Both the position numbers and the translations under genes were made by a program. A DNA stretch of 64,000 nucleotides from the NCBI RefSeq assembly GCF_000003815.2, contig NC_049986.1, positions 13,944,465 through 14,008,464 on the forward strand. The letters run 5' to 3'. Origin of the DNA: Branchiostoma floridae. Its lineage: Eukaryota; Chordata; Leptocardii; Amphioxiformes; Branchiostomatidae. Positions 47,121 to 57,991 of the stretch are shown piece by piece (within the stretch, counting starts at the first letter, position 1; every line of letters starts with the position of its first letter). Below the pieces are notes generated by a model. The model was not told the DNA's origin, searched no databases, and was given only the letters and a program-made list of their open reading frames with translations.

Positions 47121-50100
47121 TCCCCACCTCCACAATCGGCCCCCTCGAACTCTCCACAGAGACCTGAGAGAAGAAACGGAGGCAGGAATATTTCATTGCC
47201 ATGCATGTGTGACCTACCCTTGTGCGCCACAGAATGGACACCGAACCCGGACACCTGAAATGTTAGCCCACCAAACAATACGTCCTGTAAACCCAGGTCG
47301 GAGGTCACACAGTGGGACTTTGGCCCAAGTTGAGTCATTCATTCCCCCGTGTCACGGTACGGTTGCGACACTTCTAAAAGCAACAGATATATTTCAGACT
47401 TCACGTTGTATCGTCTTACGATGTTTCCCTCGCTCTGTTCTAACCCGTGTACAGGTGTTTGTTTTACAGGTAGATAAACTCCGCTGGTATAACTCCGGAG
47501 CTAAGCCCGTGCCGTTAGTTTTGCGTGTCGACCCGGTTTTGTTTTGCCTGTCACGATAAGGGTTTGCAAAACACCAACACACAGCGGCCAGCGGCGCCAA
47601 CTATGTACCCCTCCACAGGGACACAACATTTACCTTTACAGAAACGAGACGGAATGTTTTGAATCGCATGGAAAAACAAGAGAGGGATAAACCACAAAGA
47701 CCCTCTGTGTACTTAATAACAATTGCGTTCGTTAAACAAGCTAGATCGCACGGTCATGAAAAACAACATTACAGCGGAACAGACATAGGAGCGCCCTTGT
47801 TTCACCAACGGCGTAAAAACATTACAAGTAAAAGAGAAGCAGAATAAAGGCGGGCGAATATAAGGCGCATGCCTACCGTTAGCAGTTCTGCTTAGGTGAC
47901 TGTATTAACGACAGAGAGACCGCGCTAAGGGGGCAATTTTCACCGTTTGGTAATTCTCTCACGAGTGGAGTCAACGTACGGACGGACTGCAGTCTAGTGC
48001 ACACAGGTGGCGATATTCACACACACATGCCGACGTGCCCGATCGCCAGGTAAGACCTCCGTTCTTCAATCCCCCCGAGTTGACTCAAAAGGCAAATAGA
48101 GTCCGAGGAAGTCCATATACATGTTAACAACTCAGCACAATGGCATGTGTGCAAACCCTGCCATTAACTCGTTCCCAGAAGGGAACAGGTACGTACAGGT
48201 GGATTTCCGGCGCCAGGTGATGTATCGGTGTTACCTGATAAGATGACAAATCGCCCGACGGGAAACTGCAAAAGATGCCGTGCGATTCGCCGATACGTTT
48301 TCCACGCTGGCTTGGTCCTTTTCATTTGACGTCGTCCTAACCTGACGTCAATATCCTCCCGCACAGGATATACTAATCCCAAGACGATAGGCTCTAACTC
48401 CTTCGAGCCAGGAAGTTAGAATACTGGCTCAAGACACGGCGAACACCTACATAAGGTACGGACCAAATCTGACACTATCATATTTTTGTTGACGTAAAGC
48501 TATTCATCAGTATTGTGTTGTTGCGCTGGTTCGTGGCAGGGATTTCGGGCAGGTTACAGATGTAGGGAGTGATAAGCTGGGAATGACACTACACAGCAGT
48601 TATAGTCGTTGATCATATCTGCTATAATGAATGGTTTCGTTTTACCTTCCTCTTTGATTAACTGTTGTTAAAAAAGGGAAGATCTGAATTCAAAACTTTG
48701 TCTCACGAGGGGACATTACGGCTATAGGAGTGGGGAAGCTCTCAAAAGTCTCTCGTCGTTGTTACTGTGGGTGTTCTTAGACGCGTTTACACCAGGGCAC
48801 GAAGTTTGTAAATGCGTCTGATTCACTGTCTTCCATCCGCCTCTGCCCCTTGTATTTATGAAGAAGGCGGTTTGCATGTGGCTTACGTCACATATGGTGT
48901 GTCTATGGGACTCTATGCTATCCCAACCCCACCCCCACCCACTCAGCAATATCCGCAACTCAATTTCAATGTTTGACTCAGGGTTTGCCCTTGGCCTTGC
49001 GCCTAATCCTAGATAAATAGTGCTCTATGCCATTTTCGGACCCGGGAGGCAAAGGTTCTTTCTAAAGCACTTGACTCTAATCTCCAAGAAGACGTGTACG
49101 TGTGAACAAGTGCCATTACGCAGAACTACGACAGTTCCATTATCGTACAGAGTGTCCGGATTGTACAACAAAAGATTTCCACGTGCCGGGATTGAATCGC
49201 CACCGACGTACATGTCAAACTTGCCGTACATGATTGATGGCTCCTGCCCTCCCTACAGAAATATGACACCTCCATAAGATATTGCATCGACAGGTGTATA
49301 AAATACGCCCCGTATTAGACAGTACGTCATGGATGCACGAGAGATGGAAGGTGCACGCTCTGCACCACAAAATGGCGTGCCAATTTTCAAACTCTGTTGT
49401 CGTCAGGGGAGAATTACAACTGATTTGTTGACAAGGGACTAATGACTATGACTATGACTATGCCCAGAACACAACTCTCTGAATAACTGATGTGAGTTAG
49501 GAGCCGCGTCTCCTCTGTAGGCTTCTCTTTTCTGTACCCCATGCCCCACTCCGAACAAACCCAGCTAGAGAAAAGGCCAAGTTTCCTCACAGTGTCTTAT
49601 CAATCGGAAATAACTGATCTCCCAGCTGATACTGGGAGAGACTGTTGTATATAACGTTCTCTACCGTAACTGCCCTGTGTCGCACTATGTCGGAAGTAAT
49701 GTCTGTCTCCAAGCAGATGCTGGGATAGAAGATTGCAACTTTTTTTCACATGCAAAGAGAGAACGACAAGATCTTACCTTCAAGTATCAGCAAGGACATC
49801 AAAGGCACGAGCGACGGTTACCCAATGCCTTCTATATCTGCCTAATGATTAATTGTAGGTGCTGTCACTACCTTAATACCCCCCATACAACTGATGACCC
49901 GTCAGTACAGTAAGTGCCCCTCCTCCCAAACAAACCAGGTCCATGTTACCTTACAAACCGGGTCAATAAATACCAAACCCCAACAACAGAACAAAGGAAG
50001 GCTCAACACGGCACGATAAGACTGAAAGATAAGGTACAATGTGTTCTTTTAGGGTCTCGCGTGCCCCTTTGAGTTGTGACAACTGGCGCAGGGGAGTTGG

Positions 50101-53100
50101 TCAGTGTTCGTTTACTATAGAACTTCAGATATGTTACTTTTGCTCGGAATTCGCATAGTGTGCCCATCAAGGCGTACTGACCGTGATCTGTTGAAAACTT
50201 TGCGATGTCGGCGTCTATGAAATTGTCTATAGCCACCATCGGACATATTAGTCCTTGTCGATACCATTAAACACATATGACATATACTTTCGTCATGTAC
50301 CAACCTTTGACTCTTGTTGCTATATTACATCAGGCTTGAACTGAATTCATACAATAGAATTGTTCTCGCGAATCTTCAAACGCAATGCAATTATGAGGGT
50401 CGGCTGCTACAGAGGAAGTCGTTGTTTAATATGATTATGTTTTTATTGTTGCAATGATTAGTATTGGGTAATGTTATTACTGCGTATCCATCCCGATAAT
50501 TGCCTGTGAGTGATAGGGACAGGGTAAGGGAAGCTGTATCTGTTAGAAAGTTCGGAAAGCACGATAGAAGATAGGAAAACCGAAAGAAATTGATAAATAA
50601 AGATGGAGAAAGAAACAGAAAGTCAGGAAGAGAATAATAAATGCTTAGTTATTTTGGACGTTTGAAAAGGCCTTGGACAACTAGAAGAACAGATTCCGCT
50701 TTCTAGAAAAGTCCGATCATATTTGACAACATATATTTGGGCATTTGTAGACCACAAAAAGGCTACATTACAAAAGGCGTTTGACAAGAGAAATTGATGT
50801 GTAGTACTACATGCGACCATAATGCTACAGCTTAATGCATTGCCTGGGGTTAAAAGGAATCTTCTTATCAATGAGAGCGGTTTCCGGGGGAATATAGATG
50901 GCACTCGGTGATGCTGCATTCCTACTTCAGTGTCTGGAGACGAGCGCTTTGGGGCTGATTACGGGATGATGGTTAGTCTGGCTGTGAGCAGTGCCGATCA
51001 GGTTACAGGTGTTCAGGTGCGTACGCACTAAGCTGTGCTGTCAGCACTAAAATCGAGGAAAGCGATACGTCCCAAACGTATCTGGTACTGGTTTAGGACT
51101 AGTAATTTTTCAGTGTATCTGTCATGTACTTGTACTCTTTTCCACAATTGACTGATGGCTTGATACAGCGTTTCGATCTTCTTTCTTTATGACATTGAAA
51201 TGTCACGCAATCACGACGTTGTACAGTAGCCACACAGACCATGGTGTACAAACAAACAAACAAACAAACAAACAAACAAAAAGACAGAACCTGTTTATGT
51301 CGACTATAACGCTATCTATCTTTCTTACCTGGCACTAGTTTTGCATGCTGGACAAATGCATCATGATCATAGAGAAAGACTAAACTAGTACATCTTTACC
51401 AGGACCATGAAAAATGGAGGTATTGTTAGGGATGTGCCTGAAGATAAATGTCGATTTTTGGGACCATCTGGTGGTTTTCCATAAAAGGGCTTTAATGTAT
51501 GTTACATGTGTAATTAAAGGCAGGTGGACCATCAACAGATACCAATTATGCAAATAAGGGCCCGATTTGCATGGTTAATGCGCAAATGCAATAATTCTTA
51601 GTGGTAATTGATGGGAATTTCATACTTGTTAGTGGCTGGATTGGCTAGAATTTATGGTCTCAGTTCTAAGTTGTCGTTAGAGCAAGGCACACAGGAATCT
51701 GGGGCAGGCTCGGTAATTTGGACTCTAACGATCTTACACTGAACAGACCCTGTCGTGATGGACGTGGTTTATTCTGAGAATTTCTGACTAATGTCAGCAT
51801 GTCTGTTTAACGCCAACAACCCCGGTCAGCAGTAGTATGAGAAGATTTGTTTAGTTCGGTCATATATAAGGCATCACTTTCATAGTCACACCTCATGTAT
51901 GTTCCCAACAACTCGGAAACACTTAGCGCATCAAGAAATACAGGCTGTATTGTTTCCTGGACTTCTATCAGCGAGATAATTGAAACAATGGCTGATGCAT
52001 ACGTATTATCTCACAAGGAACATCCGCCAGTGTTAGAAACAGAGAAGATACCTGCATGTGTTCCCGTCTCACAGCAACAGGAACATGCTTACGTATACGG
52101 CAATACCATACGGGTCATCAGCATGTCATGCAGAGGTTCCTGATAACACGGAACGACATTTACTACACACCATTGGACACGAAAAATGAAGACACCTTAA
52201 GAGTACTTAAGGGACACTGAAGCGATACCTTAAGGCGCCAGGCGGGCTAATCTATGCTGAGCTATGCGTAGGGATTGTGAGGAATTCCCATTCCATACAT
52301 CAGGTGCATGACCTTGGATAAGACAAAGATGTTGCAGACGTCGGCGTGAAGTTTATCGAACGCAACGGTTTGAGCGAGACAAGCTGCTGCACTCGACTGC
52401 AAACTGACTAAACATACCCTTGGGAATATATTGATTGTTTACACATGAGTTGTCATACCTTTATAACCATCGGCAACTTTTGTATCTGTATGTGTATCTG
52501 TATCTATATAACCGGTATAATCGCCCTTCGGCGTAACACACCAGCTTCACGAGCACGCAGCGCGGCTGCAACTTGCAAAAATACTAAGGTTCTAAAATGA
52601 ATGTATGAATGAATGAATAAAATCATATAGAGAAAGCTTCGATTTGAATAATTTGTACCTGATAATGATTTTACTTACGTCAATCCGAAATCTAATCAGA
52701 AGATTTGGTGAAAAGGTGAAAGCGGAACTTCCGTGCACAACATTGCCCTGAGGGTTTTGGTTCGAAAGGGTCGCTATCTTGTCATCAAAGTAAGAGGCTC
52801 ATCATTTGAATTGAAATACAGATCTAGACTTTGTCAGTCTCATGAAGTCGTAAGGAATATTTAGCAAATGTATAGGCGTTGCTCTTTTAACCTATACATC
52901 GTGGCTTATTTAGTACAACCTTGTTCAAAATGTTATCAAAATAATTAGACTTTCCCAGGGTACAGAACACCTTTACGCATGAGCGACCACAAATGATACA
53001 TGTACTAGTAATTCAATAATTATACCCCAGATAAACCTGTTTTTGCAACGTCGTCATTAGACATGTAAGAGGTCTTGCTGGAATACACGTTTCATATACT

Positions 53101-53123
53101 TTGATAATAACCGCGGCTACAGT
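47121..53123. other. Gene-poor stretch, no firm gene
   Basis: About 6 kb with no secure gene. A minus-strand frame ending at 49022 (MYGKFDMYVGGDSIPARG, later NPDTLYDNGTVVVLRNGT), preceded by TTTCTGTAG at about 49257, looks protein-like but is unassigned. A plus-strand frame at 51895-52143 (ADAYVLSHKEHPPVLETEK) is similar in quality. TCTCCAAGCAGAT at 49706-49718 matches the MITE end at 57.85 kb. GAAAGCGGAACTTCCGTG near 52.72 kb repeats a piece of the downstream kinase gene. Confidence 0.4.
51247..51283. repeat. (AAAC)n microsatellite
   Basis: Eight or so consecutive CAAA units follow GTGTA. It is a simple tetranucleotide repeat. Confidence 0.9.
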
Positions 53124-56018
53124 ATGTCAGTTAACTACTTGCGCCGACTCCTGCTTCTGCTCGGGGTTTACAGTCTACCGTGTCCGGCCAGTGAAGACCG
53201 CCGCAGCGTTTCTGTGCCTGAAAATGCCAAGCCTGGGACAGAAGTCCTCAGTTTGCTGGGGATAGAGAAAGCGGAACTTCCGTGTGTGATCGTGGAGGGA
53301 GATCCGTACCGTCGGTTCTACCTGAGTACGAACTGTACAATTGTGGTCGGCAGGGCGCTAGACTGGTCAGTACAATCAGAGTATCTTCTCAAGATTCGTG
53401 TTGGACAGTTTAAATATCCAAGTCACCGTGTCGTCAGCATTCACGTACACGTGAAAAACGTTCCAGGCTACCCTCCTGTGTATAACGACATGTGTGAAAT
53501 ACCGACCAGAGCTTTGGGGGACTCAGATGAATTTCTGTTAAGTTTAAGCATAAGTGCCCAGGTTGAGACGACTGTCGGGGATGTTCTTTTCGCTGAAAGG
53601 ACCTTTTCAAGACCTCTAGATCATTGGAACATGGATAATCCTACTTTTGTAATCAACATGGACAACAACTGCCAGCTTCACATAGCACTGGAAGTCCGTG
53701 GTCTAACCGACACCGCAGTCGCAGCAGAATTGTCACTGGCGAAACATCACGATCAGGATACATTTAAAGTTTCATGCTATGCTGAGTCTAACCATACATC
53801 TGAGCTCTTCATTGAGCTCTATCATGATGACGACGATGACAAAGATAAACTGCATCACCTAAAACAATACGTTCCGCAGGTTATGGCGAAGCTTAAGAAA
53901 GCACGTTTGATCTACTTAGTCTCCTTTGCATTTCCAACCAAAACCGCGACGAGATATAAATGTGACTTCCCGTCGTTGCGAAATCCAGTCAGATTCCGTA
54001 AACACCGTGACTCGATCGGTGCGATCAAAAATGTTGAGGCGGCAGCTGTGGTTTTGGCTCCAATCGGCTGCCCTCCGAGTAGATACGGGTTTCTTTGCGA
54101 CAAGAGCTGCATCTGTGAGAACGGAGCCCGTTGTCATGGTTTCAATGGTGCCTGTAAATGTACACACGGATGGCAAGGTGTGGCTTGTGACATCCCTAAA
54201 GCTGGTGTTTCGGCAACAACGACACCTAGCGACCCTGCTGATATCTACATCTCCACAAATGTCACCATTCACTGCAAGACCCATCACCTAAATGTCACAA
54301 CGTTAACACTTCGACTTCCAAACGGATCTGAGATTGTAAGCAACGTTACTACTCAACTAGACCAAACTGTCTCTAACATAGAATCTGAAGACAAAGGTCC
54401 CTATATCTGCCAGGTGCTAGACACCCATGGAAACGTTTTCAATGTGACAATTGTACTTGACATTGCCAAGTGCCCACCAAATCGAAAAGGCGACCTCTGT
54501 GATGAAACGTGTGATTGTCTCCATGGTGCGCCCTGTGACTGGCAGGCCGGCTGCGTCTGTCCGCCGGGGTGGACAGGAACCAGGTGTCAGACGACATGTC
54601 CGGACGGCACGCATGGCGAACGGTGCACGAAGAAGTGCTGCTGCCAAAACGGCGCTAGCTGTACCCCCAGCGATGGTATGTGTACATGCAAAGCTGGCTG
54701 GTACGGATCGGACTGTACCGTACCATGTCCGAGATACAGGTATGGCTTGAAATGTCAGGAGACCTGTACCTGTAAAAACAACGCCACCTGTGACAACGTC
54801 GACGGCAGCTGCACCTGTGCAGTGCCTTGGAAAGGGACGGACTGTGGCGAACTCCACGCATCTTCCCAACAGGGTGCAGTTCAACAGGCAAATGGATGGA
54901 AACTTCTTGTCGAAATCCTTGTTCCATTAGCCTCCGTGATTGTCCTGGTTGTTTGTGTAGCGACCATACTTTACAAAAAGCGCCTCCTGTGTGGCGTTGC
55001 CGCCGGTGCAGATGGGGAGACTGAAGCTCTGCTGGAGTTACAACAAGTGGAGGCTGGCCTGACACAGACCGTCCAACCGGGCTGGCTCAGCCGTTGGGAG
55101 ACGACGAGTCGTCATCTGTCTCTTGGTCACCTGGTAGGAATGGGAATGTTCGGACACGTCATACAGGCCAAGCTCAAGACACCTGCCGGTGAAATCACTG
55201 TAGCTGCCAAGGCGGTTCGTAGAAAAGACACACAGTGCTACCGAAACTTCTACAGGGAAGCGGCCATCTTGGTAGCTATACATGAGGACCAAAATCACGA
55301 GAACCTTCGCTCCAATATCATTCAATTGTTGGGGTTGGTGAACGAAACGTCGCAGAAATATATCCTCATGGAATACGCTTCTAAAGGAAATCTCTTACTT
55401 CTGTTGCGACAAGCGCGAAGGCAAAACGGCACCATATTCTTGCCATACAATCTCCGCTATGCTGTACACATATCCCGAGCTTTGCAGGAGCTCCAACGCC
55501 TGGCTCTCACTCACTGTGACGTGGCCGCTCGGAACGTCCTCATCACGGCTGACGATGTGGCCAAGTTGGCCGACTTTGGGCTTGCGCGAGATGTGTACGC
55601 CACTGTGCAGTATGTCACTGGCCACAAGAGAGAGCGTGCTAAGCGAGAAAACCTAGATGATGAAGTTTTCCCGTTAAACTGGATGTCTTTGGAGTCTTTA
55701 GAGACAGGCGAGTACACCTGTCAGAGTGACGTCTGGTCCTTTGGTGTGCTGCTGTGGGAGATCGCCACGCTGGGACGTGAACCGCGTTACGATGGCAACA
55801 ACAACCCGAGCTGCCTCCAGCTGGCACGGACACTCCGGAGGGGAGTCCGGCTGAGACGGCCTCCGGAATGTTCCGGAGAGATGTATGACGTCATGAGCTC
55901 GTGTTGGCAGGAACAGCCATCAGAAAGACCGGATCCGGATGTATTGGAGAAAAGACTACTGCAAGTGCGAAATACGATGATTCCTTGCTTATCTATTGAG
56001 AGGGAAACAACAGTGTAG
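53124..56018 (+). CDS. Intronless receptor tyrosine kinase with cadherin-like, EGF and Ig modules
   Basis: A 964-codon uninterrupted frame whose ATG is the first after an in-frame TAG (53058). Order of parts: signal peptide (residues 1-22, RRLLLLLGVYSLPCPA); cadherin-like segment about 28-120 (SVPENAKPGTEVLSLLG, DWSVQSEYLLKIRV, then VKNVPGYPPVY); a divergent region with an acidic patch (DDDDDKDK at 235-242); an eight-Cys EGF module 316-355; an Ig-like domain about 361-448 (C384, C429, DKGPYIC); three more eight-Cys EGF modules 450-488, 492-531 and 535-574; a membrane helix about 594-617; and a tyrosine kinase domain about 664-947. Catalytic residues are present: loop GMGMFG 672-677, K696, E712, D799, N804 and DFG 817-819. 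The HRD Arg is Cys (HCDVAARN), the APE motif is SLE, and the activation segment is long. The tail is short and ends ETTV. EGF/Ig content recalls Tie receptors, but this order with a cadherin-like start matches no receptor I can name. It should be a plasma-membrane receptor; the ligand is unknown. Confidence 0.93.
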   Translation: MSVNYLRRLLLLLGVYSLPCPASEDRRSVSVPENAKPGTEVLSLLGIEKAELPCVIVEGDPYRRFYLSTNCTIVVGRALDWSVQSEYLLKIRVGQFKYPSHRVVSIHVHVKNVPGYPPVYNDMCEIPTRALGDSDEFLLSLSISAQVETTVGDVLFAERTFSRPLDHWNMDNPTFVINMDNNCQLHIALEVRGLTDTAVAAELSLAKHHDQDTFKVSCYAESNHTSELFIELYHDDDDDKDKLHHLKQYVPQVMAKLKKARLIYLVSFAFPTKTATRYKCDFPSLRNPVRFRKHRDSIGAIKNVEAAAVVLAPIGCPPSRYGFLCDKSCICENGARCHGFNGACKCTHGWQGVACDIPKAGVSATTTPSDPADIYISTNVTIHCKTHHLNVTTLTLRLPNGSEIVSNVTTQLDQTVSNIESEDKGPYICQVLDTHGNVFNVTIVLDIAKCPPNRKGDLCDETCDCLHGAPCDWQAGCVCPPGWTGTRCQTTCPDGTHGERCTKKCCCQNGASCTPSDGMCTCKAGWYGSDCTVPCPRYRYGLKCQETCTCKNNATCDNVDGSCTCAVPWKGTDCGELHASSQQGAVQQANGWKLLVEILVPLASVIVLVVCVATILYKKRLLCGVAAGADGETEALLELQQVEAGLTQTVQPGWLSRWETTSRHLSLGHLVGMGMFGHVIQAKLKTPAGEITVAAKAVRRKDTQCYRNFYREAAILVAIHEDQNHENLRSNIIQLLGLVNETSQKYILMEYASKGNLLLLLRQARRQNGTIFLPYNLRYAVHISRALQELQRLALTHCDVAARNVLITADDVAKLADFGLARDVYATVQYVTGHKRERAKRENLDDEVFPLNWMSLESLETGEYTCQSDVWSFGVLLWEIATLGREPRYDGNNNPSCLQLARTLRRGVRLRRPPECSGEMYDVMSSCWQEQPSERPDPDVLEKRLLQVRNTMIPCLSIERETTV

Positions 56019-56273
56019 ACCGCGGCACCCCTGAGGTGTCGCCAAAAGATACAAACCGAATACCATCCCAGTAACGCAGACTGCAACATTGGATGTAGGA
56101 AGTAAAATACGTAAGAAACGATATGTAAATGTTGATATCATTTCCGTCTCCATTTATTATGTTCATGTACACCCAAAATAACGCAGCTTGTTGAAGTTTT
56201 TCGTTGGGTAAGCCTCAAAGCAATGCATAGTCACTCACGCACACACAAACACACGCACACACAAACACACACA

Positions 56274-56322
<49 letters not shown>

Positions 56323-57837
56323 GCACACACATTCACATACATTCACATACACACACTTTGATACACAAACACATGCGATGACCACCTCTCATCTTCAAAC
56401 ACTGGTACTCAATGTGCTCAAAGAAAGCATAGAGGACTTCGCACCCTCGAGACAGTTTCGAGCACATAACCGTATTATCAATCATACTTGACTTGACCCA
56501 AGAAGGACAAACCTTTGTGCCTTACCTTGAGGAAAGTCCTTCTCCTCCCCAGCCACTCGTACGTGAAGTTTGTCTTGAAAGGTAACCGTGATGGACTACT
56601 GTTTCCCTAGGAGTAACGGCTGCAGTTCAGTTTCAACTTATGTTTGTCCGCACAGTTCAAAGTAAACACATGACATGTAAAGCTATAAAACGGTTAACAC
56701 AATGGTAGAACGTCGGGGGGTTAGTTACACAGCTAGTAACAAAACTATACGTCTAACGTGAGCTTGATTTATGTCGGTGCGCATGCAGACATGAAATGAA
56801 AATAAAAAGTGAACCTCATGCCTTTGTCTAAATGATTTATTGTTGGCGCAATTTGATGTAAGAAGACACCATTATCAAGAGATACAAAACATTACGTATT
56901 TCGTAAAAATAGACAATGATTGCCCTTAGCTTTAGTAATATCGTAGGCCTGTTGTTGGAACAGTTTGCTAAGTATAAATTCATATTGCCTTCAGAATGAT
57001 ACAGAGGACGTAAAGACTTACGATAGGTCAAGCACGGCATGATAGTCCTAATATAAGCCTGGTCTCAGTGGTGCTCTGATGTTTTGTGTGGTGAAACAAA
57101 TTATACATCTCAGATGACGCGCGTGTATACCTAGATTTCCTCCGTAAATCTACGTAGATGTTCAGTGTAAGCATCCCTTAATCCTCAGCAAAAACCCCGC
57201 TCTATTATCATTGTTTCGCCATGCTGCTGTGTAACGTGTTATACGTAGGTGTTCCGTAATCACAGCCCGTTCCGCGGCTTGGCTCTGTTGACGGATATGT
57301 CCGTACGTATCAAGCCTGACCGCCGTCTGTAATCACTGCGTGGGTAGGAGGTGGGCGAATCGTGCGACTTGCTGACTACACGAATGTCCCAACTGCGCAC
57401 TTTGTTCGTGTATTGCGTGTTGATTTGAGCGACCCAGTGTGGGATTTGAGGTTTCGTTCGAAGGGGAACACGTCAATTTCTGCGTCAGGGAACGCCCACT
57501 GCGAGTCGTCTTCGCACGCGAGGTACTTCTGATGTTTTCTTTGTGGGCTGCATCTAGGTAACGTTACAGATTGTGGGATGAAATTGAAGCTACGCTAAAC
57601 TACAGAAGATAGGATTCTTTAGACATTACTTATTCCATGCATCACACGTTTCTTTTCTCTATTCAATTATTCTTGGTTATACGCCGCTGCCACTGATAAC
57701 ACAATTACAGGGTTGCCCGTGAGGACCTTCGTGTTCGTGAATCTTTTCTAAAGGCTAGCCTTGCAAGATGTACCTTGAATTCATGATATCGAACAGACTA
57801 TTCCCTCAATGTCAACATGGTTAGCCTCAAACACCAG
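56019..57837. other. 3' flank of the kinase gene, non-coding
   Basis: No gene. AATAAA at 56801-56806 could end the kinase transcript. It contains a (CA)n tract. The 57.2-57.5 kb part is CpG-richer but without an identifiable exon. Confidence 0.4.
56240..56350. repeat. (CA)n microsatellite
   Basis: A near-continuous run of CA dinucleotides (about 56240-56320), bordered by CACACAAACACACG and ACATTCACATACA interruptions. The purest part is about 40 bp. Confidence 0.92.
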
Positions 57838-57846
57838 ACTTGTATC

Positions 57847-57982
57847 TAGTCTCCAAGCAGATCCACGGTGGCGTAATATAGTATAAAAACCCACGCCCGT
57901 TTGACTCCCTTTGGCCGCCGGCTACACTCCTTGGCCAGCTTTGATACTATCTTATGGCACCGGAGGATCTGCTTGGAGATTA
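57847..57982. mobile_element. MITE with 18-bp inverted ends and 9-bp target duplication, family F
   Basis: TAGTCTCCAAGCAGATCC (57847-57864) and GGATCTGCTTGGAGATTA (57965-57982) are inverted repeats with one mismatch. Both sides are flanked by the identical 9 bp ACTTGTATC (57838-57846 and 57983-57991), a clean target-site duplication. The 136-bp body is itself an imperfect palindrome (GTGGCGTAATATAGTATAAA against TTTGATACTATCTTATGGCAC). An 8-9-bp duplication points to a hAT- or Mutator-like transposase acting in trans. Confidence 0.85.
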
Positions 57983-57991
57983 ACTTGTATC

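Noticed and set aside
54417-54884. 155-codon minus-strand open frame
   Set aside because: It is antisense to the EGF region of the receptor kinase; the Cys-rich, stop-poor codons of the sense strand explain it.
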